Assembly (NCBI RefSeq): GCF_003382275.1
Contig: NZ_QTJX01000001.1
Span: forward strand, 1,240,001-1,304,000
Source of the DNA: Flagellimonas nanhaiensis
GTDB lineage: Bacteria; Bacteroidota; Bacteroidia; Flavobacteriales; Flavobacteriaceae
DNA: 64,000 nucleotides
Direction: 5' to 3'
Shown here piece after piece: positions 1 to 9,005 of this stretch (positions are counted from its first letter, which is position 1; every line of letters starts with the position of its first letter). Below the pieces are notes generated by a model that did no database searches, was not told the origin of the DNA, and saw only the letters and a program-made list of their open reading frames with translations. A program made the position numbers and the translations under genes.

Positions 1-776
1 CCTGCAATTCCTGTTTGGGCTGCAATGGCAGTGTGTTCGCCAATTTCAACATTATGGGCAATTTGAATCTGATTGTCCAACTTCACCCCTTTTCGAAGTA
101 TAGTGGACCCCAATGTCGCGCGATCAATAGTAGTACCTGCCCCTACATCTACATTATCCTCTAAGATAACATTCCCGGTCTGTGGCACTTTACTGTATTC
201 ACCATTGGCATTTGGTGTGAATCCAAATCCATCAGCTCCAATTATTGCTCCGCTATGAATAACACAACCATTTCCAATAATGGATTCGGAATAGATCTTG
301 GCCCCGGCAAATACCAATACGTCATCACCTATGACCACATTATCGCCAATGTATACGTTGGGATATATTTTTGCATTTTTCCCAATCTTCACATTCTCTC
401 CTAAATAGGAAAAAGCTCCTAGGTAAAATCCTTCGCCATAAACTGCGCTCTGAGACACAAAAGATGGACTTTCTATACCTACTTTATTGTTTTTGACCTG
501 ATTGTAATATTCCAACAACTTGGAAAAAGATTTGTAAGCATCATCGACCTTGATCAAAGTAGTGGATAATGCCTGTTCAGGAATAAAGTCCTTGTTGACA
601 ATGGTAATGGAAGCCCTAGTGGAATAGATATACGAAGTATATTTGGGGTTGGCCAGAAAGGTCAGGGAGCCTTTCTCCCCTTCCTCGATCTTGGATAGTT
701 TATGGACAGCTATCTGAGGATTTCCCTCAACTTCTCCCTCTAGGATTCCTGCAATTTGGGTAGCTGTAAATTTCAT
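1..776 (-). CDS. lpxD: UDP-3-O-acylglucosamine N-acyltransferase, C-terminus cut by window edge
   Basis: LpxD adds the second 3-hydroxyacyl chain (N-acylation) to the lipid A precursor in the cytoplasm. About 258 residues are visible. An N-terminal LpxD domain (about residues 1-100) is followed from about residue 105 by left-handed beta-helix hexapeptide repeats of the V-x-I-G type. The catalytic histidine is His241 in [10 protein letters not shown], equivalent to His239 of E. coli LpxD. The family is usually about 340 residues, so some 85 residues lie outside the window. The start is the ATG whose complement is at 774-776. A -7 box sits 5 bp upstream, so the message may have almost no leader. 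In flavobacteria lpxC/fabZ and lpxA normally follow, which would be beyond position 1. Confidence 0.95.
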   Translation of the reverse strand, partial: MKFTATQIAGILEGEVEGNPQIAVHKLSKIEEGEKGSLTFLANPKYTSYIYSTRASITIVNKDFIPEQALSTTLIKVDDAYKSFSKLLEYYNQVKNNKVGIESPSFVSQSAVYGEGFYLGAFSYLGENVKIGKNAKIYPNVYIGDNVVIGDDVLVFAGAKIYSESIIGNGCVIHSGAIIGADGFGFTPNANGEYSKVPQTGNVILEDNVDVGAGTTIDRATLGSTILRKGVKLDNQIQIAHNVEIGEHTAIAAQTGIA

Positions 777-781
777 TTGTG

Positions 782-789
782 CAAAAGTA
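782..789 (-). promoter_or_regulatory. -7 box for lpxD
   Basis: The minus strand reads TACTTTTG, a match to the Bacteroidota -7 consensus TAnnTTTG. It lies in the 23-bp gap between the HD gene and lpxD, 5 bp before the ATG. I see no TTG -33 box at the usual distance, so this could also be chance. Confidence 0.35.
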
Positions 790-799
790 ACAAAATTTG

Positions 800-2026
800 T
801 TAAACGGCTTCTTTGGGGTAACACCAATAGAATTTGGTGACTGTTGCAGAGAGCGCTTTAAGGCTCAACTGATCGGATTCTTTAAGGACATCCGTAACCT
901 TTCCATTCTTTTTGAGAATGCTGATGGGCTGTTTATTTTCATCGTAGGCCTTATTTTGCACTTTGCCATGAAACACGAAATAAGAAGCCTGGTCAGTGTC
1001 TAGGTTATAATTGCTCTCGACTTGCGCCATTTTTTCCTCAATCTTATTGGCGTCTATGGGTTTCTTCTTGAACTTTATATTGAGTAGTTTTCTGTCCAAT
1101 AGCATCTGACACATTTTCGACAAGACAAAATCCTCATGAAATTGCCAGGCTTTGATAGCTCCCAAAATGTCGACATCATCCAGTAGAGCAAATTTTTTCA
1201 GAAATGTGGAATCAATGGAAACCTGTTCACTCTGATTAAGGAAAAACAAAATTAGAGCGCTTCCTTCCAACTTTTCTCCTTTGGATAAAAGTTGTCTGGC
1301 ACGCTGCATAATTCTGATCAGTAATTGTTCGGCCACCAATCCTGTTTTGTGCAGATAGGCCTGCCAATACATAAATCTTCTAGCCATCAAAAACTTTTCA
1401 ACGGCATAGATTCCTTTTTCCTCCACCACAAGATTGCCATCTACAACATTGAGCATGGATATGAGTCTTTCAGAATTTATATTTCCTTCTGTGACCCCGG
1501 CATAAAAACTATCTCTTTTCAGATAATCCAAACGATCCATATCCAACTGACTGGATACCAACTGGTTCATGAAGGGACGTGGATATTCCCCTTTGAATAT
1601 GGAAATAGCGGTTTCCAGTTGTCCGTCGAACTCGCGGTTCAATTCCATCATAAATTCCAAAGAAAGCTTTTCATGGCTCCATCCATTTACCACAAAACCT
1701 TCCAAGGCATGCGAAAAAGGTCCGTGTCCAATATCATGTAAAAGAATGGCGCATAAAAGTCCTGTTTCTTCTTCTTGCGAAATCTCCACATTCTTCCATC
1801 TAAGAATTTGGATGGCCCTGGTCATTAAATGCATACTTCCCAAGGCATGATGGAACCTGGTATGATGCGCACCTGGATACACAAGGAATGACATTCCCAT
1901 TTGTGATATCCTTCGTAATCTCTGAAAATAAGGATGAGCTATCAGGTTAAAAATAAGTTCATTCGGAGTTCCAATAAAACCGTAAATTGGATCGTTAAAG
2001 ACTTTGAGCTTATTGGTTTGTGCCAA
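800..2026 (-). CDS. HD-domain phosphohydrolase (SAMHD1/dNTPase-like)
   Basis: This is a 408-residue soluble metal-dependent phosphohydrolase of the HD superfamily, in the dGTPase/SAMHD1-like branch. The metal ligands are visible: His59/60 in RFHHALG, the His97-Asp98 pair in ILLHDIGHG, and Asp162 or Asp164 in [13 protein letters not shown]. No membrane segment or signal peptide is present. Substrate is unknown; related proteins hydrolyse dNTPs, but that is family inference. It is divergent from porX, 36 bp away, and its promoter overlaps the porX 5' end. lpxD follows 23 bp downstream on the same strand, an order common in flavobacteria. Confidence 0.88.
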   Translation of the reverse strand: MAQTNKLKVFNDPIYGFIGTPNELIFNLIAHPYFQRLRRISQMGMSFLVYPGAHHTRFHHALGSMHLMTRAIQILRWKNVEISQEEETGLLCAILLHDIGHGPFSHALEGFVVNGWSHEKLSLEFMMELNREFDGQLETAISIFKGEYPRPFMNQLVSSQLDMDRLDYLKRDSFYAGVTEGNINSERLISMLNVVDGNLVVEEKGIYAVEKFLMARRFMYWQAYLHKTGLVAEQLLIRIMQRARQLLSKGEKLEGSALILFFLNQSEQVSIDSTFLKKFALLDDVDILGAIKAWQFHEDFVLSKMCQMLLDRKLLNIKFKKKPIDANKIEEKMAQVESNYNLDTDQASYFVFHGKVQNKAYDENKQPISILKKNGKVTDVLKESDQLSLKALSATVTKFYWCYPKEAV

Positions 2027-2046
2027 GGGCGTTGTATTTAATTACG

Positions 2047-2054
2047 CAAAGATA
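2047..2054 (-). promoter_or_regulatory. -7 box for the HD-domain gene
   Basis: The minus strand reads TATCTTTG, a perfect TAnnTTTG. A TTG lies 21 bp further upstream, inside the first codons of porX. The box is 20 bp from the HD-gene ATG, so the divergent promoters of porX and the HD gene must overlap. Confidence 0.5.
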
Positions 2055-2062
2055 ACCACTAT

Positions 2063-3607
2063 ATGAACAAGATCACAATCCTATGGGTAGATGATGAAAT
2101 CGACCTGTTGAAACCCCATATACTTTTCCTTGAAGGTAAAGACTACAAAGTAGTTACCAGTCAAAGCGGGCAAGATGCCCTTGATGAAATAAAAAAGTCA
2201 TTTTTTGATATTGTTTTCCTTGATGAGAACATGCCCGGGCTATCTGGTCTGGAGACCTTGAACGAAATCAAAAAATATGACGCCTCCATACCTGTGGTAA
2301 TGATTACCAAGAGCGAAGAGGAATACATCATGGATGAAGCCATAGGCTCCAAAATAGCCGACTATCTCATCAAACCGGTCAATCCAAACCAAATATTGCT
2401 TTCACTCAAGAAGAGTTTGGACAACTCTCGGTTGGTTTCTGAAAAGACAACAGCAAACTATCAGCAAGAATTTAGACAGATTGCCATGGACCTCTCCATG
2501 GTAAACTCCTGTGAGGAATGGACCGAACTATATAAAAAACTCATTTATTGGGAGCTGCAACTGGAAGAGATTGAGGACACGGGAATGTTTGAAATCTTGG
2601 AATCCCAAAAAGTAGAAGCCAATACACAGTTCAGCAAGTTCGTTGACAAAAACTATACATCTTGGTTTCAGGATGGCGAAGGCCCTATCATGTCACACAC
2701 CTTGTTTAGAAAAAGGATTCGGCCAGAACTGGAGGACTCCAAAACATTGTTAGTGGTCATAGACAATCTAAGGTATGACCAGTGGCTGGCCTTTGAAGAA
2801 ACTCTGGGTGTACATTATAAAAAGAAACAAGAAGCCTCCTATTTCAGTATTCTTCCAACGGCAACCCAATATGCCAGAAACGCAATTTTCTCGGGCTTGA
2901 TGCCCTTGGATATGGAAAAGAAATATCCGAATTGGTGGAAAAATGATACCGATGAAGGTGGAAAGAACCTTTTTGAAGCGGAGTTTCTAGGAGCACAATT
3001 AAAACGTCTGGGGCTTGACCTAAAATGGGAATACCATAAGATCAACAATCTAAAACAGGGAAAACAGCTTGCACAAAATTTCAGGGGCCAAAAAGAAAAC
3101 GACCTTACTGTTGTAGTCTACAATTTTGTTGACATGTTGTCCCATTCCAAAACCGAAATGGAAGTGGTCAAGGAGCTCGCCTCAAACGACAAAGCATACA
3201 GGTCTCTAACACTGAGTTGGTTTAAAAATTCTCCGCTCTTGGAAATTATTCAGCAAGCGCAAAACTTGGGGATGAAATTGATTTTGACCACAGATCATGG
3301 CACCATTAACGTGAAGCAACCCTCAAAGGTCATCGGAGATCGGGAGACCAGTCTAAACTTGCGATATAAAACAGGGAGAAGTTTGACTTTTGAATCCAAG
3401 GATGTCCTTTTCACCAAAAAACCACAGGAAATCCATCTGCCCAATATAAATTTGAGCAGCAGCTATATTTTCGCAAAGAATGATTTGTTCTTTGCCTACC
3501 CCAACAATTACAACCACTATGTGGGTTATTATCGCAATACTTATCAACATGGAGGAGTTTCATTGGAAGAAATGATTGTTCCTTTTGTAGTTTTGGAGGC
3601 AAAATAA
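2063..3607 (+). CDS. porX: PorX, type IX secretion system response regulator
   Basis: PorX is the response regulator of the PorXY system that controls type IX secretion genes in Bacteroidota; homologues also act as zinc phosphodiesterases on oligonucleotides. At 514 residues it has the family length. An N-terminal receiver domain (about 1-120) has acidic residues Asp10/Asp11, phospho-acceptor Asp54 in VFLDENMPG and Lys104 in YLIKPVNP. A helical linker leads to a PglZ domain (about 155-510) with VVIDNLRYDQ and LTTDHGTINV, which carry likely metal ligands. The partner kinase PorY is not in the window. TsaE follows after 6 bp. PorX usually works with PorY and the sigma factor SigP; neither link can be tested here. 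Confidence 0.95.
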   Translation: MNKITILWVDDEIDLLKPHILFLEGKDYKVVTSQSGQDALDEIKKSFFDIVFLDENMPGLSGLETLNEIKKYDASIPVVMITKSEEEYIMDEAIGSKIADYLIKPVNPNQILLSLKKSLDNSRLVSEKTTANYQQEFRQIAMDLSMVNSCEEWTELYKKLIYWELQLEEIEDTGMFEILESQKVEANTQFSKFVDKNYTSWFQDGEGPIMSHTLFRKRIRPELEDSKTLLVVIDNLRYDQWLAFEETLGVHYKKKQEASYFSILPTATQYARNAIFSGLMPLDMEKKYPNWWKNDTDEGGKNLFEAEFLGAQLKRLGLDLKWEYHKINNLKQGKQLAQNFRGQKENDLTVVVYNFVDMLSHSKTEMEVVKELASNDKAYRSLTLSWFKNSPLLEIIQQAQNLGMKLILTTDHGTINVKQPSKVIGDRETSLNLRYKTGRSLTFESKDVLFTKKPQEIHLPNINLSSSYIFAKNDLFFAYPNNYNHYVGYYRNTYQHGGVSLEEMIVPFVVLEAK

Positions 3608-3613
3608 ATTGAC

Positions 3614-4030
3614 GTGAAGACAGAGTTTGAGCTCTCGGAAATTAGAGATATTGCCAAGGTTTTATTGGAAACCGTTCCAAACAAAACATTGTGCTTTTAT
3701 GGTGATATGGGTGTGGGTAAGACCACATTGATAAAAGCCCTGGCCCAAGAACTCGGTGTTGCGGATAATGCTAACAGTCCAACCTTTGGTTTGGTGAACG
3801 AATACCAAAATAAAGAAGGTGATGTACTTGCTTATCACTTCGATTTTTATAGAATAGAGGATGAAACTGAAGCTTTGGATATGGGACTTGAAGATTATTT
3901 GAATAAGAGGTCTTGGATATTTATTGAGTGGCCAGAAAAAATTGCTTCTTTGCTTCCAGAATCAAACGTAGGTATTTACTTACATTTCATCGATGAAAAC
4001 AAACGTTCCATCGAGTTTAATCAAAATTGA
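3614..4030 (+). CDS. tsaE: tRNA threonylcarbamoyladenosine biosynthesis ATPase TsaE
   Basis: TsaE is the small ATPase that works with TsaB and TsaD to make the t6A modification at position 37 of ANN-decoding tRNAs. The 138-residue product has the P-loop GDMGVGKTT (about residues 30-38), the family motif SPTFGLVNEY, the HFDFYRIED segment and the WIFIEWPEK motif near the end. It starts at a GTG; no better ATG exists upstream. The spacing of 6 bp from porX indicates co-transcription, and this neighbourhood is common in flavobacteria. Confidence 0.95.
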   Translation: MKTEFELSEIRDIAKVLLETVPNKTLCFYGDMGVGKTTLIKALAQELGVADNANSPTFGLVNEYQNKEGDVLAYHFDFYRIEDETEALDMGLEDYLNKRSWIFIEWPEKIASLLPESNVGIYLHFIDENKRSIEFNQN

Positions 4031-4104
4031 AAGCAATTCCACATATCTTCTTCAATAGTTTCAACTGGTACGCAAATAGTCGATAAAAAGCAGAAAAAAT
4101 AAGT

Positions 4105-4133
4105 TAAAATGCAATTTTTATCGGTAAAATGCA
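4105..4133 (+). repeat. Direct repeat with 20-bp period next to a promoter
   Basis: TAAAATGCA occurs at 4105-4113 and again at 4125-4133. The 20-bp spacing is close to two helical turns, and the second copy directly abuts the TTG of a putative -33 box. This is the layout of a tandem activator site. A 9-bp inverted repeat, CGATAAAAA at 4081-4089 and TTTTTATCG at 4115-4123, overlaps the same area. The factor is unknown. Confidence 0.4.
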
Positions 4134-4162
4134 TTGTGGGTCGGGAATTTTTCCTACATTAG
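4134..4162 (+). promoter_or_regulatory. Promoter of the 44-residue secreted peptide
   Basis: TTG at 4134-4136 and TACATTAG at 4155-4162 are separated by 18 bp. This fits the Bacteroidota -33/-7 layout (TTG, then TAnnTTTG) with one mismatch in the -7 box. The leader to the ATG would be about 35-40 nt. Confidence 0.45.
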
Positions 4163-4204
4163 CCATTGAAATGAATTCATTTATTAACCAAAAACTCTTT
4201 TACG

Positions 4205-4339
4205 ATGAACACTAAAAGACTATTTTTTGGATTACTAGCTGTTGCTTTTTTGGCGATGACTGCTGTTTCTACCAACGTTATCGACGTTGATCAAGATCAA
4301 ACAGTGCAAGTAGATAAGAAGAAAATCGGCAAGCAGTAA
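4205..4339 (+). CDS. 44-residue predicted secreted micro-peptide
   Basis: The open frame runs from ATG at 4205 to TAA at 4337-4339. The product has a basic start (MNTKR), a hydrophobic core to about residue 20 and a plausible signal-peptidase site around AVSTN, leaving a mature peptide of about 21-24 residues that is acidic then lysine-rich (DVDQDQ, then DKKKIGKQ). No known domain is recognised. It stands alone between a promoter-like sequence and a strong terminator, which argues for real, possibly strong, expression. Similar tiny exported peptides are seen in flavobacterial genomes, but I cannot assign a role. Confidence 0.6.
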   Translation: MNTKRLFFGLLAVAFLAMTAVSTNVIDVDQDQTVQVDKKKIGKQ

Positions 4340-4367
4340 GAAGAATTAAAAGATCATTTCTTTTGAG

Positions 4368-4391
4368 CCCCTCTTTATGAGGGGTTTTTTT
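4368..4391 (+). terminator. Rho-independent terminator
   Basis: A perfect 6-bp stem, CCCCTC/GAGGGG with loop TTTAT, is followed by seven T residues. It ends the transcript of the micro-peptide gene 28 bp after its stop codon. Confidence 0.85.
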
Positions 4392-4420
4392 ATACAATAA
4401 AACCATGCATCCGTAGTTAT

Positions 4421-4969
4421 ATGTGTATGCGCGGCCAAAAGAAAATAAGAAAAAGGTTTGTTATTGAGGGATTTATCACCCTAGTAATAGCCTTGTCCCC
4501 TGTATTATTTTATAGCTACAAATACATGCCCAACGATACGGAGACGTTGGATTTTATTCTTTTTGAAATTTCTTCAAACGGATTTGCCGATGCCCGTACC
4601 GCGGTTTGGTTTTATTTGCTCAAAATTATTCCCCTGATACTTTTGATTTTGTGGTTCGTAACCAATAAACAATGGTGGTACCATGCAATCCTGATTCCCA
4701 TTTCCATGTACAGCTTCCAGCTGTACAGTGTTTTTACCAACAGCTCCCAAAAGGTTGACGAAAACGAAGTGTTCTATGTCATTGCTGTCACCATGGTAGT
4801 AGTGCCTGTGGTATATTTCATCCGTGTTAAACTCATTGACAAGCACGTGCACGGAATAGATCTGGATGCCATGGATACCGAACTGCAGATTTTAAAGGAA
4901 AAGGAAGAACTGCGAAAGGAAAGAGAGAAACTGGAGCAACGCCAACAGACCCTTTCAAAAAAAATGTAA
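4421..4969 (+). CDS. Conserved flavobacterial membrane protein, unknown function
   Basis: A 182-residue protein with about four hydrophobic segments (roughly residues 14-33, 60-82, 87-105 and 115-135) and a highly charged C-terminal helix rich in Glu, Lys and Gln (about 150-182) that should form a coiled coil in the cytoplasm. No family motif is recognised. ATG at 4421 and ATG at 4427 are both possible starts; the second gives MRGQKKIRK, a typical positive N-terminus. It lies 41 bp before the alanine-dehydrogenase-like gene on the same strand. Confidence 0.7.
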   Translation: MCMRGQKKIRKRFVIEGFITLVIALSPVLFYSYKYMPNDTETLDFILFEISSNGFADARTAVWFYLLKIIPLILLILWFVTNKQWWYHAILIPISMYSFQLYSVFTNSSQKVDENEVFYVIAVTMVVVPVVYFIRVKLIDKHVHGIDLDAMDTELQILKEKEELRKEREKLEQRQQTLSKKM

Positions 4970-5010
4970 ATTTGTTTTATCCCTAAAGGGAGCCTTCATT
5001 TTTACATTGT

Positions 5011-6210
5011 ATGAACCGACCGTCCTCTCCATTTAGCAAGCAACAGCTTTTACCCCAAGAAGAAACATTGGAGATTCTTAAGCAGAAGGGCGAACTGTTC
5101 ATAGGTATCCCTAAAGAAAACCAATATCAGGAAAAACGTATTTGCCTAACCCCCGATGCTGTAAATGCCATTACTGCACATGGACATAGGGTACTTATAG
5201 AATCTGAAGCTGGAGAAGGTGCAAATTTTTCTGATGATGACTATATCACTGCTGGAGCAGAGATAACCAGGGATACAAAAAAGGTTTTTTCCTGTCCGCT
5301 CATTCTCAAGGTCGAACCCCCTACTCTTTCTGAGATTGACTTGTTGAATCCTCAGACCATCATCATTTCTGCTTTACAGATAAAGACACAGAGCAAAGAG
5401 TATTTTGAGGCCATGGCCAAAAAAAGATTGACCGCGGTTGCTTTTGAATACATAAGGGATGAAGGTGGAAGCTACCCGGCCGTTAGATCCTTAAGCGAAA
5501 TCGCCGGCATCTCCTCTATATTGATTGCCTCCGAGCTTCTGGCCACAACAAACAAGGGGAACGGTTTAATGTTTGGGAATATCAGCGGAGTACCCCCTAT
5601 AGAAGTGGTTATAATTGGAGCTGGGACGGTGGGCGAATTTGCATCACGTTCCGCTTTGGGCCTAGGTGCCAATATAAAGGTCTTTGATAATTCTATCACC
5701 AAACTAAGGAACCTACAGACAAGTCTTAACAGGACCATTTATACTTCCACAATTCAACCCAAAAATCTTTTGAAAGCACTAAAACGTTGCGATGTTGCCA
5801 TTGGTGCTACCCGGGGAAAGGACCGCTCACCCGTAGTGGTCTCCAGTTCCATGGTGGAAAATATGAAAAAGGGAGCCGTGATTATTGATGTGAGTATTGA
5901 CATGGGAGGTTGTTTTGAAACCTCCGAAGTGACTACTCACAACAAACCGACAATTGAGAAGTATGGGGTCATTCATTATGGTGTTCCCAATATCCCATCC
6001 AGGTACCCAAGAACATCTTCCATTTCCATAAGCAATATATTTACTCCTTATCTTCTTAAGATTGGGGAAGATGGCGGACTAGAACACTCCCTACGTTTTG
6101 ACAAAGGACTGAGGAACGGCCTATACATGTACCATGGTATTTTAACGAACAAATCTGTGGGCGATTGGTTTGGACTAACTTATAACGATATTAACTTTCT
6201 TATTTTTTGA
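5011..6210 (+). CDS. ald: Alanine dehydrogenase / PNT-family NAD-dependent oxidoreductase
   Basis: The 399-residue product belongs to the alanine dehydrogenase/transhydrogenase-alpha family: N-terminal PNT domain (about 30-170), then a Rossmann domain with VVIIGAGTVGEFA. It keeps the substrate lysine (Lys100 in LILKVEPP) and the aspartate of VIIDVSIDMGG. The histidine expected after the first beta strand (His96 of the M. tuberculosis enzyme, in LHLA) is replaced by Gln in SALQIK. An extra 25-residue N-terminal leader precedes the usual start. The proposed reaction is reversible oxidative deamination of L-alanine to pyruvate and ammonia, but the His-to-Gln change makes the substrate uncertain. 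A small membrane protein follows after 5 bp. Confidence 0.85.
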   Translation: MNRPSSPFSKQQLLPQEETLEILKQKGELFIGIPKENQYQEKRICLTPDAVNAITAHGHRVLIESEAGEGANFSDDDYITAGAEITRDTKKVFSCPLILKVEPPTLSEIDLLNPQTIIISALQIKTQSKEYFEAMAKKRLTAVAFEYIRDEGGSYPAVRSLSEIAGISSILIASELLATTNKGNGLMFGNISGVPPIEVVIIGAGTVGEFASRSALGLGANIKVFDNSITKLRNLQTSLNRTIYTSTIQPKNLLKALKRCDVAIGATRGKDRSPVVVSSSMVENMKKGAVIIDVSIDMGGCFETSEVTTHNKPTIEKYGVIHYGVPNIPSRYPRTSSISISNIFTPYLLKIGEDGGLEHSLRFDKGLRNGLYMYHGILTNKSVGDWFGLTYNDINFLIF

Positions 6211-6215
6211 TGTAG

Positions 6216-6587
6216 ATGGCATTTTTGCGACGATTGGGATGGTATTTGGTTGGACTGTCCATTGGTGTAGTGTTCTTAGTATTCTTTCTTAAAAAGAAAT
6301 CCGGTGAAAATGGTATAGAATTCTGCTATTTTCCAAATTGCCGGGTATTGAAGGATATGAGATCTAAACCTTTACAATTTGGTGAAGAGCTTTCCTTATC
6401 CTTTAGGGATACCGTTTTGGTCAAATCCTTTTTTACGGATGGAGATATAGATTTTGGCAGCAGTGATACCAAATCAACTCCATGCAAAACCTACTCCATT
6501 GCCAATTCTGTTGATGGAAAAAATCTGTTGATGACGGCTAAAAATTGTGAGGATGTTGTGGTAATCGAGTTGATAGAACAAAACTAG
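6216..6587 (+). CDS. DUF4258-like small membrane-anchored protein
   Basis: A 123-residue protein with one N-terminal membrane segment (about residues 7-25) followed by a soluble region with several cysteines, for example FCYFPNCRVLKD. The layout resembles flavobacterial DUF4258 proteins found beside ald; the family assignment is from memory of such proteins. It starts 5 bp after ald and is probably co-transcribed. It converges on the proline dehydrogenase gene with a 5-bp gap. Function unknown. Confidence 0.65.
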   Translation: MAFLRRLGWYLVGLSIGVVFLVFFLKKKSGENGIEFCYFPNCRVLKDMRSKPLQFGEELSLSFRDTVLVKSFFTDGDIDFGSSDTKSTPCKTYSIANSVDGKNLLMTAKNCEDVVVIELIEQN

Positions 6588-6592
6588 TTCCT

Positions 6593-7762
6593 CTACTCCT
6601 GCTCCCTTCGTTTTTTTTCTTTCTTCAAAAGTGTAAGCTCCCTTGTAGTCTGTCCAGCTACCGAAGTATTTTCCTCTGCCCTTCGTATCAAGTAGGGCAT
6701 AACATCCTTGACCGGACCATAAGGTACATATTTTGCCACATTATATCCTGCTTCCGCCAGGTTAAAAGTAATATGGTCGCTCATTCCGTATAGCTGGCCA
6801 AACCAGATGTGGGTATTGGAGACTTCCAGGTTCATAGCTTCCATTTGGTCTATGAGTTTATAGGAACTTTTCTCATTATGGGTCCCCGCAAAAATTGAAA
6901 ACCGATCCAAATGGTCCATAATATACTCCACCGCAGCATCAAAATTTTCATCGGTTTCTTTCTTCGATTTACAAATTGGACTGGTGTACCCTTGCTCATC
7001 GGCCCGTTCATTTTCTTTTTCCATATATGCTCCACGAACCACCTTTAAACCTACTTTAAAGTTTTCCGATTCCGCTATTTGGTGTAATTTTTTGAGATAC
7101 TCCATCCTATCCCATCGATACATTTGAACAGTATTGAAAACCACCGGTTTTTGTTTGTTGTATTTGCGCATCATCTCAAGAACAAGATCATCCGCGGCAT
7201 CTTGCATCCAACTCTCTTCGGCATCAATTAGCAAGGACACATCAAGGTCGTGGGCTTTTTTGCATACCTGATCATATCTGTTTACCACTCGCTGCCACTC
7301 TGCCGACTCCTCATCACTTAAACTTTCCTTGGAACTGATTTTCTCATACAGCTTTAACCTTCCAAATCCCGTTGGTTTAAAAACTGCAAATGGCATGGCA
7401 TCCTTCTCCTTTACAAAATCCAAAACTTCCAGTGTCTTGTTCAAGGCAAAATCAAATTGATTATCGACTTCTTTTCCTTCTACAGAATAATCAAGGATAG
7501 AGGACACTCCTTTGTCAAACATTTTATCAATGCTTGGAATACAATCCTCTTCATTGACCCCACCACAAAAATGATCAAATACTGTGGCCCTAATCAACCC
7601 TTCTATGGGCAAGTGTGCCTTAATGGCAAAATTGGTTACCGCAGTACCAATCCGTACCAAGGGCTCATTGGCAATAAGTTTGAATAAAAAGTAGGCACGT
7701 TCTAATTCAGAGTCTGTTTTTAGTTGGAATGCTATTGCTGTATTCTCAAAATTTGGATGCAT
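6593..7762 (-). CDS. putA: Proline dehydrogenase
   Basis: A monofunctional 389-residue FAD-dependent proline dehydrogenase (PRODH), which oxidises L-proline to 1-pyrroline-5-carboxylate and passes electrons to the quinone pool. The TIM-barrel family motifs are present: SLLIDAEESW, KVVRGAYMEKE and, near the C-terminus, YGPVKDVMPYLIRRAEEN, which binds FAD and substrate. There is no P5C-dehydrogenase half, so that step must be encoded elsewhere. The gene is divergent from aroB with about 90 bp between starts. A clear TAnnTTTG box lies 22 bp upstream. Confidence 0.92.
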   Translation of the reverse strand: MHPNFENTAIAFQLKTDSELERAYFLFKLIANEPLVRIGTAVTNFAIKAHLPIEGLIRATVFDHFCGGVNEEDCIPSIDKMFDKGVSSILDYSVEGKEVDNQFDFALNKTLEVLDFVKEKDAMPFAVFKPTGFGRLKLYEKISSKESLSDEESAEWQRVVNRYDQVCKKAHDLDVSLLIDAEESWMQDAADDLVLEMMRKYNKQKPVVFNTVQMYRWDRMEYLKKLHQIAESENFKVGLKVVRGAYMEKENERADEQGYTSPICKSKKETDENFDAAVEYIMDHLDRFSIFAGTHNEKSSYKLIDQMEAMNLEVSNTHIWFGQLYGMSDHITFNLAEAGYNVAKYVPYGPVKDVMPYLIRRAEENTSVAGQTTRELTLLKKEKKRREQE

Positions 7763-7784
7763 TATTGTGAATCTTTTAACAAAC

Positions 7785-7792
7785 CAAATATA
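7785..7792 (-). promoter_or_regulatory. -7 box for proline dehydrogenase
   Basis: The minus strand reads TATATTTG, a perfect TAnnTTTG, 22 bp before the ATG of the proline dehydrogenase gene and inside the divergent spacer with aroB. No TTG is seen at 17-21 bp. Confidence 0.45.
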
Positions 7793-7852
7793 AGTAGGTA
7801 TTCTAGAAAATTATCCATAAAAATAACCTTATTTAGCACTGTAATTTGTTTT

Positions 7853-8908
7853 ATGGAATCCATTAAGTCCCACTCATACGAGGTACACCTGGAAGAGCTT
7901 GCAGAAGCGGCCCTCAACCAGCATGTTGAAAAAATCAACTACTCCAGGATTTTCCTATTGGTAGATGAAAATACCAGGGCTCACTGTCTGCCGGTTTTTG
8001 AAAACAAATACAAGTATCGAATCGATACCATTTTGGAAATTAGGTCTGGGGAAGAGAACAAAAACATAGACACTTGCCAAAAGGTATGGCAGTCTCTTTC
8101 TGATAACAATGGGGACAGAAAAAGTTTGTTGATCAACCTAGGGGGCGGTGTGCTGACCGATTTGGGTGGTTTTGTAGCCTCAACCTTTAAAAGAGGTATT
8201 GACTTCATCAATATTCCTACTACTCTGCTCTCTATGGTAGACGCTTCAATTGGAGGAAAGACCGGAATCGACCTCGGTCCGTTGAAAAATCAGATCGGAG
8301 TCATCAACCAACCACAAATGGTTTTGATCTTTCCTGAGTTTTTGAAAACCGTGGAGGAAAGACAAATAAGAAGTGGTTTTGCTGAAATGCTAAAGCATGG
8401 GCTTATCATGGATTCAAATTATTGGTCCGTGCTGAAAGAGGAGGACGATTTTTCGGCATCCCATTACATTCAAAAATCCATTGCACTCAAAAATGAAGTT
8501 GTGTTGCAAGATCCTACGGAACAAGGGCTTCGTAAAATTTTAAATTTCGGCCATACTTTAGGGCATGCCATAGAATCCTATTTTTTAGAAAACCCCTCGA
8601 AGCAAACCCTTTTACATGGCGAAGCCATCGCTATCGGGATGATTCTGGAAGGTTATTTATCACATGAACTGAAAGGACTCCCAAGATTATCGTTACAGGA
8701 AATAAAGGACACTTTTCTTCGACAATTTGATAAGGTGGAGTTCGATAGTGACGATATAGATGCTGTTTTGAAGCTCTTGAAATACGACAAGAAAAACTCC
8801 CATGGGGATATCAACTTTGTATTGTTACAGTCTATTGGCAAGGCAGTTACGGATGTTAAAGTACCTGAAGAACTTTTCCTTAAAGCATTTGCTTACTACA
8901 AAGAATAG
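7853..8908 (+). CDS. aroB: 3-dehydroquinate synthase
   Basis: AroB turns DAHP into 3-dehydroquinate, the second step of the shikimate pathway, using NAD+ and a divalent metal. The 351-residue product has NAD-binding GGGVLTDLGGF (about 97-107), the lysine of GGKTGID (Lys136), and the metal ligands in FAEMLKHG, NFGHTLGHAIE and LHGEAIAIGM. I chose ATG at 7853. The frame is open back to 7724, but that would run into the start of the divergent proline dehydrogenase gene and add non-homologous residues. Confidence 0.95.
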   Translation: MESIKSHSYEVHLEELAEAALNQHVEKINYSRIFLLVDENTRAHCLPVFENKYKYRIDTILEIRSGEENKNIDTCQKVWQSLSDNNGDRKSLLINLGGGVLTDLGGFVASTFKRGIDFINIPTTLLSMVDASIGGKTGIDLGPLKNQIGVINQPQMVLIFPEFLKTVEERQIRSGFAEMLKHGLIMDSNYWSVLKEEDDFSASHYIQKSIALKNEVVLQDPTEQGLRKILNFGHTLGHAIESYFLENPSKQTLLHGEAIAIGMILEGYLSHELKGLPRLSLQEIKDTFLRQFDKVEFDSDDIDAVLKLLKYDKKNSHGDINFVLLQSIGKAVTDVKVPEELFLKAFAYYKE

Positions 8909-9005
8909 CGACTACATATACTAAATCTCGGCGTTTACAACTAATTGAATCCGTCAAATCCAAAAATTCATAGTTTAGGTTAAGAAACAACAAAAGCCAT
9001 CAACT

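Noticed and set aside
7724..7852. Longer aroB start at 7724
   Set aside because: It would run into the first codons of the divergent proline dehydrogenase gene and adds 43 residues without family similarity.
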